37,237 nucleotides of DNA from Syntrophomonas sp. UBA5314 (GTDB taxonomy: Bacteria > Bacillota > Syntrophomonadia > Syntrophomonadales > Syntrophomonadaceae). This document shows, piece by piece, positions 16,669 to 24,550 of this stretch. The stretch is taken from the NCBI GenBank assembly GCA_002410325.1, contig DHRK01000037.1:20200-57436 (forward strand), given 5' to 3'. Position numbers and translations under genes: made by a program. The first letter of the stretch is position 1; every line of letters begins with the position of its first letter. The notes beneath the pieces were generated by a model. It was not told where the DNA came from. It saw only the letters and a list, made by a program, of their open reading frames with translations, and searched no databases.

Positions 16669-17463
16669 TTGAGAGATTCAGCACTGCTCAGAACCAAAGA
16701 GCTGGGTTTTAATTACGGAGAGCACCACGTACTGCAAGACGTCAACCTGCAATTCGAGAAGGGGTTGTTTTACGGAATTATCGGACCTAACGGCAGCGGC
16801 AAAACCACCCTGATCAATGCTTTGTGCGGTGTGGCCAGGCCGTCCCGCGGCAGCGTGGTCTGGAAGGGCCGGGATATAAACGATTGCCGGCGGGAGGAAA
16901 TTGCCCGCCATTTCGCCGTAGTTCCCCAGGATAACCCGATTAATTTCCCTTTTACAGTTCAGGAGATAGTGATGATGGGAAGAAAACCCCACCTGGGACG
17001 CCTGTCGCGACTGCGGGAAGAGGATCTGGAGATCATATACCGCTGTATGAAGCAATGCGGTGTATGGGAGCTGGCTGAAAAGCCCGTCACCAACCTGAGC
17101 GGCGGAGAGCGGCAAAGGGTCATACTGGCGCGGGCCCTGGCTCAGACTCCTCAGCTATTATTCCTGGATGAGGCCACCTCCAACCTGGATATCTGTTACA
17201 AGCTGGAACTGCTCAAGCTTATTCAGCACATGAATAGAGAGCAAGGTCTGACCGTGATCGCCGTTATGCATGATCTAAACCTGGCCGGCATGTTCTGCGA
17301 CTATTTCATGTACCTGAACCACGGGAGGGTTTTTTGTGAAGGACCGGCTGAACAGGTTTTCAACGCCGAAGTGATCAAGGCGGTATTTAAGGTGCGGGTG
17401 GAGATAAAACCGGATGGCGCTACGGGGAAGTTCCACATGAATTTATTTTCCGATTCCCTGTGA
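16669..17463 (+). CDS. BtuD/FepC-family ABC transporter ATPase
   Basis: This 264-residue ATPase starts at a TTG with TAGGAGG ahead. Walker A is GPNGSGKT (39-46), the Q-loop region is VPQDN, the signature is NLSGGERQRVILARAL, Walker B is LLFLDEATSNLD and the switch His is in VMHDLNLA. It powers the permease just upstream together with the SLH-lipoprotein. Confidence 0.95.
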   Translation: MRDSALLRTKELGFNYGEHHVLQDVNLQFEKGLFYGIIGPNGSGKTTLINALCGVARPSRGSVVWKGRDINDCRREEIARHFAVVPQDNPINFPFTVQEIVMMGRKPHLGRLSRLREEDLEIIYRCMKQCGVWELAEKPVTNLSGGERQRVILARALAQTPQLLFLDEATSNLDICYKLELLKLIQHMNREQGLTVIAVMHDLNLAGMFCDYFMYLNHGRVFCEGPAEQVFNAEVIKAVFKVRVEIKPDGATGKFHMNLFSDSL

Positions 17464-17471
17464 AGAGGTGC

Positions 17472-17500
17472 TTGGGATATCATACGAGTCCGGATGTAAT
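17472..17500 (+). promoter_or_regulatory. Candidate internal promoter before cobI
   Basis: TTGGGA (17472-17477) and TGTAAT (17495-17500) with a 17-bp spacer lie in the 66-bp gap between the ATPase gene and cobI. They could give cobI some expression independent of riboswitch 1. Confidence 0.35.
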
Positions 17501-17529
17501 TTTAAATATTAAATTATGGAGGAGTTATA

Positions 17530-18246
17530 ATGCTTGAAAAAGGCAAATTTTATGGGGTGGGAGTTGGACCGGGGGATCCGGAACTGATTACGGTTAAAGC
17601 AGTAAAAATACTTAAAGAGGTGGAAGTAATCATTGCACCCCATACGGAAAAGAAAATCGAAAGCACCGCCCTCTCAATTGTCAGACCCTATATCGGCCCT
17701 GATACGACGGTGCTGGAATTAGTTTTTCCGATGATATTTGATAAAAGGGACTTGGCAGGAGCCTATGAGAAAAATACCAGCACTATTAAAAGCTTGCTTG
17801 ACGAGGGCAACAACGTAGCGTTTTTGACCCTCGGCGATCCTATGCTGTATAGCACTTATATACATATTTACCGGCTTTTAGAACAAACGGGCCTGAGCAT
17901 CGAGACCATCCCCGGGGTGACTTCATTCTGCGCTGCCGCCAGCCGGGCCGGATTTCCACTGGCGGATGGCAATGAAGTATTGAGTATAGTTCCTGCGACC
18001 AATGACGATAAAAAGTTGGAAAATATCCTTCGAAATAGCGACAATCTGGTGTTGATGAAGGTTTATAAAAACCACCGGCAGGTTGTCGCTCAGTTAGTAG
18101 AATCCGGATTTAGCGAAAATGCAGTGATGATAAGCCGGTGCGGATTGGATGGCGAAGAAATCATTTACAACTTAAATGATATCGAAGAAAGAAAACCTGA
18201 TTACCTGACGACTGTTCTAGCCAAAAAAGGAATGAAGAGGCTTTAA
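17530..18246 (+). CDS. cobI: Precorrin-2/cobalt-factor-2 C20-methyltransferase
   Basis: This 238-residue SAM-dependent tetrapyrrole methylase (CobI/CbiL) methylates C20 of (cobalt-)precorrin-2, the step right after cobalt insertion by CbiK. Family marks are YGVGVGPGDPELITVKAVK at the N-terminus, the TLGDPMLYSTYIHIYRLL loop and the TIPGVTSFCAAASRAGFPLA segment. The length is standard. GGAGG lies 7 bases before the ATG. No other cobalamin ring genes are in the window. The following ABC ATPase starts 3 bases after its stop, so they are coupled. Confidence 0.95.
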   Translation: MLEKGKFYGVGVGPGDPELITVKAVKILKEVEVIIAPHTEKKIESTALSIVRPYIGPDTTVLELVFPMIFDKRDLAGAYEKNTSTIKSLLDEGNNVAFLTLGDPMLYSTYIHIYRLLEQTGLSIETIPGVTSFCAAASRAGFPLADGNEVLSIVPATNDDKKLENILRNSDNLVLMKVYKNHRQVVAQLVESGFSENAVMISRCGLDGEEIIYNLNDIEERKPDYLTTVLAKKGMKRL

Positions 18247-18249
18247 GCG

Positions 18250-19089
18250 ATGATAAGACTTGAAACAGTTACCAAAATCTATGCCGAAACCCTTTCCGTA
18301 GATAATCTATCTATGCAAATCGCCCCAGGAGATTTTTATGGATTGCTTGGTCCCAACGGAGCCGGGAAGACGACTACTATACGTATGATTACCGCTTTAA
18401 CCAATCCGACCAAAGGGAAAATAATGGTAAACGGCTGCCCTGTCCACCGCAGCGAAACGAGGTTTAAAGCTAAACTGGGTCTGGTCCCCCAGCACAATAA
18501 TCTTGAACCGGAGTTGACCGTGATAGAAAACCTGCGGCTGCATGCCATGCTTTACGGAATATCCTCAGCCCAAGCCGCCAAGAGAATTAAGGAGCTGCTG
18601 GCCTTTGCCGAGCTTGAAAAAAAGGCCCGGGCGGTGGTTAATACTTTATCGGGTGGGATGAAGCGAAAAGTGTTGATTGTCAGAGCACTTATGCATGAGC
18701 CCCGGGTCCTTCTCCTGGACGAGCCCACCGTTGGTCTGGATGTATTCGCAAGGCGGAAAGTATGGGATCTCCTCAAAAGTCTGAATACGAGAGGGATCAC
18801 CATCTTGTTGACCACCCACTACCTGGAAGAAGCGGAGAAACTGTGCAACCGTATTGGTTTATTAAATGAAGGCCGGCTGATTATGGAAGGTTCGCCGGAG
18901 GAACTGGCCAATATCGTAGGACCGGTAGTCGTAGAGCATTTTAGCAATGATAGGACAGCTTTGCATTTCTTTAAATCGCAGCAGGAAGCCTTGGAGTATG
19001 CCCGCAGCCTGCAGGTTGAATTCAATATTCGCAAAACCGGGCTGGAAGATGTGTTCGTAAGGCTGACCGATGAAAGAGTGAGTGCTTGA
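18250..19089 (+). CDS. ABC transporter ATPase (ABC-2/NodI-like)
   Basis: This 279-residue ATPase has Walker A GPNGAGKT (34-41), Q-loop VPQHNNLEPELT, signature TLSGGMKRKVLIVRAL, Walker B LLLDEPTVGLD and switch His in LTTHYLEEA. The C-terminal extension is of the DrrA/NodI type that works with ABC-2 permeases. It starts 3 bases after cobI and overlaps the permease gene by 4 bases (ATGA). The substrate is unknown. Its tight linkage to cobI under the cobalamin leader suggests a role linked to corrinoid precursors or the cell envelope (inference). Confidence 0.9.
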   Translation: MIRLETVTKIYAETLSVDNLSMQIAPGDFYGLLGPNGAGKTTTIRMITALTNPTKGKIMVNGCPVHRSETRFKAKLGLVPQHNNLEPELTVIENLRLHAMLYGISSAQAAKRIKELLAFAELEKKARAVVNTLSGGMKRKVLIVRALMHEPRVLLLDEPTVGLDVFARRKVWDLLKSLNTRGITILLTTHYLEEAEKLCNRIGLLNEGRLIMEGSPEELANIVGPVVVEHFSNDRTALHFFKSQQEALEYARSLQVEFNIRKTGLEDVFVRLTDERVSA

Positions 19090-19823
19090 TGAATGGTTTA
19101 AAGGCGGTTTTATGGAGGGAGTATTTATTTTTTAAGCGACGCTGGCTGACCATAACCACCGGAGCAATGGTTGCGCCGCTATTATACCTGCTGGCCTTTG
19201 GTTTAGGGCTCGGCAAGAGCGTAAGCCTGAACGGGGTATCCTATTTGAATTATATTGTCCCCGGAATTATAGCCTTAAGCACGATGAACGTCAGTTTCAA
19301 CGCGGTTTCCACTCCGCTTATTATCGCCCGGCTTTATGATAAAACATTTGAGGAATATTTAATTGCGCCTATCACCATTTATTCCTATGCGTCCGGGAAG
19401 ATCCTGGCCGGGGCTTTACGGGGCCTGTATGCCGCGTTTATCTTAATAATTATCGCCTGGCTGTTCCGGGCTCATTTGATCGTTACCGGGTGGTTTTTCC
19501 CTATTTTGTTTCTCAATTGCCTGGTTTTTTCCAGCCTGGGATTTTTGGCGGCGCTTAAAATAAACTCGCACCCGGACATGGCCCGATTCAATAACTACGT
19601 AATAACACCGATGATTTTTGTTTGCGGGACCTTCTTCTCGGTGGACCGGATACCGGTCCCATTCTCGTATTTAATAAAGCTTTTACCGCTCACCCCGGCC
19701 AGCCAGGGCCTTCGCAACGTTGCCCTGGGCGGGGAAGCATCTTCATTATTGCTGATGATTCAAATCATATATTTATTAATTTTTGTAGTTTGGGGATTAA
19801 AGACTTGTTTAAAGGTCGAATAG
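19086..19823 (+). CDS. ABC-2 type transporter permease (NodJ/DrrB-like)
   Basis: This 245-residue membrane protein has six predicted helices and the conserved ABC-2 loop near FNAVSTPLIIARLYDKTFEEYLIAPI, plus the C-terminal LPLTPASQGLRNVALG motif. It is the membrane half of the exporter whose ATPase precedes it. No transport substrate can be read from sequence. Confidence 0.9.
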   Translation: MMNGLKAVLWREYLFFKRRWLTITTGAMVAPLLYLLAFGLGLGKSVSLNGVSYLNYIVPGIIALSTMNVSFNAVSTPLIIARLYDKTFEEYLIAPITIYSYASGKILAGALRGLYAAFILIIIAWLFRAHLIVTGWFFPILFLNCLVFSSLGFLAALKINSHPDMARFNNYVITPMIFVCGTFFSVDRIPVPFSYLIKLLPLTPASQGLRNVALGGEASSLLLMIQIIYLLIFVVWGLKTCLKVE

Positions 19824-19878
19824 AAAAGAAGGGAAGGGAGCCAAATGATATCCTGCTTAGATAATCGTTAAATTCAAA

Positions 19879-19903
19879 CCGGATATGCATTCAATATATC
19901 CGG
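19879..19903. terminator. Inverted repeat after the ABC-2 permease gene
   Basis: CCGGATAT (19879-19886) pairs perfectly with ATATCCGG (19896-19903) around a 9-base loop. There is no T-run. It could end the upstream operon or form the outermost part of the leader of riboswitch 2. Confidence 0.35.
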
Positions 19904-19907
19904 GAGC

Positions 19908-20102
19908 TCAGTGAGGTGCCCGCAGATTTACTAGCGGGATAATAGGGAATCAGGTGCAAAGCCTGAGCAGCCCCCACTACTGTAACTCTGACCAAATCTT
20001 TTACAGCCACTGTCTGTAGTACTCTGTAACAGAGTACTAGATGGGAAGGAAAAGAGAGTAGGATGAAGAGGAGCCAGGAAACCTGCCTCACGGCCTGATT
20101 AA
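19908..20102 (+). ncRNA. Cobalamin (B12) riboswitch 2
   Basis: Core parts are GAGGTGCCCGC, GGGAATCAGGTGCAAAGCCTGAGCAGCCCC, ACTACTGTAACTCTGACC, and the B12 box AGCCAGGAAACCTGCC at 20072-20087. A variable arm AGTACTCTG-TAA-CAGAGTACT (20018-20038) forms a perfect 9-bp hairpin inside it. It controls metE, the classical target, since B12-independent methionine synthase is not needed when B12 is present. Confidence 0.96.
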
Positions 20103-20126
20103 TCCCATTCTTTGGGTGCGAAGTAT

Positions 20127-20160
20127 GGAGATAGGGACAACCGGCGTTGTGTCTATTTCC
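20127..20160 (+). promoter_or_regulatory. Putative anti-sequestor hairpin of riboswitch 2
   Basis: GGAGATAG (20127-20134) pairs with CTATTTCC (20153-20160) and ACAAC (20137-20141) pairs with GTTGT (20146-20150), with a small internal loop. Its 3' arm shares bases 20156-20160 with the Shine-Dalgarno-sequestering stem, so the two cannot form together. Confidence 0.55.
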
Positions 20161-20188
20161 TCCTTAAAATTCATCATCAAGGAGGAAA
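20156..20188 (+). promoter_or_regulatory. Shine-Dalgarno sequestering stem ahead of metE
   Basis: TTTCCTCCTT (20156-20165) is the exact complement of AAGGAGGAAA (20179-20188), the ribosome site of metE, whose TTG start is at 20195. The 10-bp stem would hide the site and block translation. No T-run is present, so riboswitch 2 appears to act on translation, unlike riboswitch 1. Confidence 0.75.
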
Positions 20189-20194
20189 ATCTCA

Positions 20195-22060
20195 TTGAGT
20201 ACTAAATTAGCGGCCGTTTCATTTCCACGCCTCGGAGCTCACAGGGAGCTTAAGAATTTAGTGGAAGGCTATTGGTTAGGCAGGGTGAGCAAAGAAACGC
20301 TGATGACCGGCAGCCGTCAGTTAAGGGAAACCCAATGGAGTATGCAGAGGGAGGCGGGCATTGACTATATTTCCAGCAATGATTTCTCTTTCTATGACCA
20401 TATGCTGGATATGGCCTGCCTGCTGAATGTCATTCCTTCACGATATCGTTTTCTGGCCGAAGACGAGCTGGAATGCTATTTTGCCATGGCCAGGGGAGTT
20501 CAAAACCGTAAGGGCGATGTTACAGCGCTCGATATGAAGAAGTGGTTTAATACCAATTATCACTATATTGTGCCTGAGATAGAATCCGATCTTGATCTTA
20601 ACTTAAACGGGATAAAGCCTTTTGCCGAATACCGGGAAGCTCAGGCCTGCGGTATCAACACCAAGCCGGTTATTATCGGCCCTTATACTTTCCTCAAGCT
20701 TTCTAAGCATAAAAGCCGGCTGAGCCTGGTCCGGCTGCTGGAGCATTTTATCCCCGTCTATCAAGAAATCATAAGCCGTTTTGCCGCCCTGGGACTGCCT
20801 ACCTTGCAGATCGACGAACCGGCTATCGTAATGGCCATGAATCCCGGGGAACAAAGCGCTTTTTACCATACTTATAAAAAGCTTCTGGCCGTCCGGGGCG
20901 ACACCCAAATCCTCCTCCAGACCTATTTTGGGGACATTAGAGATATATATGCCAAAGTCATGTCCCTGGATTTTGATGCCGTAGGCCTGGATCTGGTGGA
21001 GGGCGGCAAAAACCTCGAACTTATCGAAAGTTATGGTTTTCCCAGCGATAAGCAGCTTTTTGCCGGGCTGGTCAACGGGAAAAATATCTGGATAAACAAT
21101 TACGCCCGGACTATGGATAAAATTAAACATTTGCTGAAATATGTCAATAGTGAGCAAGTGGTTCTCAACACTTCCTGTTCTCTGCTGCATGTACCCTATT
21201 CGGCAGAATATGAAGTTAAACTGGGTGCGGAATACCGTCCTTATCTGTCCTTCGCCCGGGAAAAATTAAATGAACTGGGTGATTTGAAAGAATTGCTGGA
21301 AGATAGTGATTATCCGCATAATGACCGATTCATAGCCAATCAAGCGCTGGTCAATAAATTAAGCAATCACCCGGCTAAACACCGGCCGGAGGTCAGAGCA
21401 CGCCTAAAGAGCCTCACTGGAGCGGATTATGTTCGTCATCCTTGCTATAAAGAGAGGATAGAGGCGCAAAAGAAGGGGCTGGGACTGCCCAAGCTCCCCA
21501 CCACCACCATTGGCTCCTTTCCGCAAACGGCAGAAGTCAGACAGCTGCGTCAGCAGTTTAGAAAAGGACTCATTGATGAGGATGAATACAAGCGCCAGAT
21601 CAAGGAGCATATTGGCCAGGTTATTCTACTGCAAGAGGATTTGGGATTTGACGTTCTGGTGCATGGTGAATATGAGCGCAACGATAGGGTGGAATACTTC
21701 GGAGAGAATCTGGAGGGATTTATCTTTACTGAAAATGGATGGGTCCAGTCTTACGGAACCAGAGGGGTGAAGCCGCCTATTATCTTTGGGGACGTGAAGC
21801 GCAGCCGCTCCATCACCGTAGAATGGATCGCCTACGCCCAGAGCCTGACTGATCGGCCGGTAAAAGGCATGCTGACCGGACCCATAACCATATTGCACTG
21901 GTCCTATCCCCGGGAGGATCTGGATCAGTCCTAAATCGCTCTCCAGCTGGCCCTGGCCATTAAGGATGAAGTACTGGACCTGGAGAAGGCCGGGCTAAAA
22001 ATAATCCAGATTGATGAAGCCGCGCTGCGCGAAAAATTACCTCTCCGGGAGGAAGAATGG
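20195..22060 (+). pseudogene. metE: Broken cobalamin-independent methionine synthase (metE)
   Basis: The first 579 codons read as MetE: FPRLGAHRELKNLVEGYW at the N-terminus, then the second-barrel start LPTTTIGSFPQT, GEYERNDRVEYFGE, VKPPIIFGDV and LTGPITILHWSYPRED. A TAA at 21932-21934 interrupts it. The same frame continues with clear MetE sequence (IALQLALAIKDEV, then IIQIDEAALREKLPLREEEW) to 22060. Homology then stops abruptly, 10 bases before the 3' end of the opposite-strand gene. Full MetE is about 750-765 residues. The missing part holds the zinc ligands (His, Cys, Glu, Cys) and homocysteine site, so the product cannot be active. The TTG start and GGAGG site are intact. Two independent lesions argue for true decay rather than a sequencing error. 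Confidence 0.9.
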
Positions 22061-22069
22061 CAGGGTGCT

Positions 22070-22927
22070 TTAACCCAGCTTGGCGAGATTGTCAGCCGTG
22101 GCCAGCAGTTCTTCGGACATGGCTTCCAGCTCCTGGATATTGGCGGCGGCCGATTCAGTCAGCTTGGCCTGTTTCAGCATGGTGGAGCCGGCCTCGTCAA
22201 TGCCTTTGTTAATGGTGGCAAAGGCATGTTCGATATTGCTTAAAATACTCGAAATCTTTTGGGCGGAAACGGTGCTGAACTCTGCCAGCTTGCGTACTTC
22301 GTCGGCTACCACGGCAAACCCGCGGCCATGTTCACCGCTGCGGGCGGCTTCAATGGCGGCGTTAAAGCCCAACAGCTTGGTTTGCTGCGCGGTTGAACTG
22401 ATTATTTTTAAAACTTCACCGGTTTCAGTAAGGCTCTTCTCGGCTTCCCGGGAAGAAGAGATGAGTTGGCTGCCCTGTTTGGCGGTTGTATGAGCCTGCC
22501 GGGCCACTTCCTCGATTACCCGGCGGATCTCTTGAATGGTATTGGATAGATCTCTGGACATTTCGGCCAGGCGGGTCGCTTCCTCGTGCAGGGAGTGAAT
22601 CATGTCCTCACGGGACTCAACCAGGGTCATCATCAGGTTGGCTCCATGAGAGTCTACAATGGCAGTATGCCCTGATTTTGACTCGTTGATCATTTCCTGC
22701 ACCCGGGGGCTGCCGGTGGCCTCGATGACCAGTTCCAGAGCCGGAAGGGCAAGCAGCGCTTTTATATCCGTATAGTTGGGAACGCCCAGTTGCCTGGCCA
22801 GAGCCATACCTTCGGCATTGGTGTTGACGTCGCACATGCCCATAATGTTGATGGCCGGAATGCCGTTCAAGGCTTTTAATATGGAAGACCCGCCTTTTCC
22901 TGCCCCGATGATCGCCACGTTTGCCAT
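22070..22927 (-). CDS. Rossmann-fold/methyl-accepting chemotaxis domain fusion protein
   Basis: This 285-residue soluble protein has no membrane segment. Residues 1-105 form a dinucleotide-binding Rossmann domain of the homoserine/aspartate dehydrogenase type (VAIIGAGKGGSSILKAL, then MCDVNTNAEGMALARQLG and LELVIEATG). Residues about 110-285 form a chemoreceptor signalling hairpin with the nearly canonical tip QQTKLLGFNAAIEAARSGEHGRGFAVVADEVRKLAE (given in two overlapping parts) that docks CheA/CheW. It may be a cytoplasmic sensor of NAD(P)(H) or a small metabolite feeding into chemotaxis (inference). ATG at 22927 has AAGGAGG ahead. No che genes are nearby. Its 3' end abuts the truncated metE. 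Confidence 0.88.
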   Translation of the reverse strand: MANVAIIGAGKGGSSILKALNGIPAINIMGMCDVNTNAEGMALARQLGVPNYTDIKALLALPALELVIEATGSPRVQEMINESKSGHTAIVDSHGANLMMTLVESREDMIHSLHEEATRLAEMSRDLSNTIQEIRRVIEEVARQAHTTAKQGSQLISSSREAEKSLTETGEVLKIISSTAQQTKLLGFNAAIEAARSGEHGRGFAVVADEVRKLAEFSTVSAQKISSILSNIEHAFATINKGIDEAGSTMLKQAKLTESAAANIQELEAMSEELLATADNLAKLG

Positions 22928-22982
22928 GAATATAGTGACCTCCTTCTTATCGTCCGAATGGGGATGAGATCTTCATTCTCCA

Positions 22983-23558
22983 TTATTTGTTTAAAATGAG
23001 GGAAAGCAGTTCTGCCCGGGTCTCGGCTCTGGTCTCAAATATTCCCCGGACGGCAGATGTTACGGTAAGAGCACCGGGTTTCTTGACCCCCCGCATGGTC
23101 ATACACATGTGTTCAGCTTGAATTACTACCGCTACTCCATGCGGTTTCAGGGTCTGGTTGATGCAGTCCGCGATCTGCGAAGTGAGACGTTCTTGCAGCT
23201 GGGGGCGCCGGGCATAGGTCTCGGTGACCCGGGCCAGCTTGCTGATGCCCACAACTTTGCCTCCCTTGGGTATATAGGCGACATGGGCCTTGCCATAAAA
23301 GGGAAGCAGGTGGTGTTCGCACATCGAATAGAGAGGAATGTCTTTCACCAGGACCAGTTCATCATGGTATTCAGTGAACAGTACTTCCAATAAATCGCCG
23401 GGCTCCTTGTCCAATCCCGAGAAAACCTCTTCATACAGCCGGGCTACCCGCCCGGGAGTATTGAGTAAACCTTCTCGATGAGGGTCTTCTCCAATGGCTT
23501 CAAGTATCATCTGCACGGCAGTCTCAATTTTTGCTTTGTCAATTCCTTCTTTAGACAT
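22983..23558 (-). CDS. folE: GTP cyclohydrolase I
   Basis: This 191-residue enzyme converts GTP to dihydroneopterin triphosphate, the first step of folate synthesis. Hallmarks are the zinc motif CEHHLLPFYGKAHVAYIP, the VVGISKLARVTETYARRPQLQERL segment, HMCMTMRGV and the C-terminal TSAVRGIF. I start it at 23558 (MSKEGIDKAK) because AAAGGCGG lies 8 bases upstream and the length matches the family; an upstream in-frame ATG at 23615 would add 19 atypical residues. A TATGAT at 23611-23616 (minus strand) may be its -10. Folate supply fits the nearby fhs. Confidence 0.96.
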   Translation of the reverse strand: MSKEGIDKAKIETAVQMILEAIGEDPHREGLLNTPGRVARLYEEVFSGLDKEPGDLLEVLFTEYHDELVLVKDIPLYSMCEHHLLPFYGKAHVAYIPKGGKVVGISKLARVTETYARRPQLQERLTSQIADCINQTLKPHGVAVVIQAEHMCMTMRGVKKPGALTVTSAVRGIFETRAETRAELLSLILNK

Positions 23559-23743
23559 TATTATCGCCGCCTTTATGGTAACTGCAAAAAGTTTGCAATT
23601 TATTATGTCTATCATATCAGAAAGGATGGAAAATGATTAAAAATTATCGACTGTATATTTGTATAATTAGCATCCAAAACCTGACAAGAAGCTCGGAAAC
23701 CGGCGGCTAAATGAAGGAGATAGAATATCGGTGTAGAAAATGT

Positions 23744-23770
23744 TTGATAATATTCCTATGTTTATATAAT
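23744..23770 (+). promoter_or_regulatory. Candidate promoter overlapping the rluB start
   Basis: TTGATA (23744-23749) and TATAAT (23765-23770) are 15 bp apart. The -10 overlaps the ATG at 23769. If it is real, the transcript would begin downstream of that ATG and translation would have to start at TTG 23784. Confidence 0.3.
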
Positions 23771-24530
23771 GCAGGTGAATGATTTGAGGCTGGCCAAATA
23801 TATCGCCCAGGCTGGAATTACCTCCCGCCGTAAGGCTGAAGAGCTCATTGCCCAGGGGCGGGTGATGGTTAATGGGGTTGTGATCCGCGAGCAGGGAGTT
23901 CAAGTGGAGCCGGAAAAAGATGAAATTAAAGTAGACGGAACTGCTGTTGCACAGGAACGGCCCGTATACCTGCTGCTTAACAAACCCCTGGGGGTCATAT
24001 GCAGTCTGGATGATCCACAGGGGAGGCCTACCGTCGCCGAACTGGTAAGTAAAATTGACACCAGGGTGTTTCCGGTCGGACGCCTGGACTATGACAGCGA
24101 AGGATTGCTGTTGATGACCAATGATGGGGACTTTGCCAACCTCATAACCCATCCCCGCTATGGAATAAAGAAGCGCTACCGGGTCAGGGTTAAAGGATGC
24201 GTAAGCCGGGAAGCCCTGCAAAGGCTGCGTACGGGAGTAAACCTGGAGGATGGACCCACTTTGCCGGCCGGTGTCAAGATATTGGAAAGTTCAGCTGATA
24301 GCAGCCTGCTGGAAGTGGAGTTGGGGGAAGGGAAAAAGCGGGAAGTGCGCAGGATGTGTGCGGCGGTCGGCTACCCGGTATTACACCTGCAAAGGACGGC
24401 TTTATCTTTCTTGAGCCTGCAGGGAGTTGCTCCGGGGAAGTTTCGCTATCTTACCCCGGGCGAGGTTAAACGTCTGAAAAAAGAAGCCGCAGCTAACCGG
24501 AGCCAAAGCCATGATCACCTTGAACAATAA
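23769..24530 (+). CDS. rluB: RsuA/RluB-family ribosomal pseudouridine synthase
   Basis: This 253-residue protein has an N-terminal S4 RNA-binding domain (RLAKYIAQAGITSRRKAEELI) and then the catalytic domain with LLLNKPLGVICSLDD and the active-site Asp in FPVGRLDYDSEGLLLMTNDG (near residue 102). The C-terminal GKKREVRRMCAAVGYPVLHLQRT segment is typical. It modifies a uridine in 23S rRNA, probably the RluB site. The start could be ATG 23769 or TTG 23784; AGGTG at 23773 suits the latter. Confidence 0.93.
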   Translation: MQVNDLRLAKYIAQAGITSRRKAEELIAQGRVMVNGVVIREQGVQVEPEKDEIKVDGTAVAQERPVYLLLNKPLGVICSLDDPQGRPTVAELVSKIDTRVFPVGRLDYDSEGLLLMTNDGDFANLITHPRYGIKKRYRVRVKGCVSREALQRLRTGVNLEDGPTLPAGVKILESSADSSLLEVELGEGKKREVRRMCAAVGYPVLHLQRTALSFLSLQGVAPGKFRYLTPGEVKRLKKEAAANRSQSHDHLEQ

Positions 24531-24550
24531 AAGCAGTTCGAGCGGGCCGG

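Noticed and set aside
20018..20038. A perfect 9-bp hairpin considered as a terminator
   Set aside because: It lies inside the cobalamin aptamer as a variable peripheral arm, ahead of the B12 box, and has no T-run.
21935..22240. The metE frame stays open past the deletion point into DNA antisense to the chemoreceptor gene
   Set aside because: After 22060 the translation no longer resembles MetE and only mirrors the opposite gene, so it is not counted as a fusion protein.
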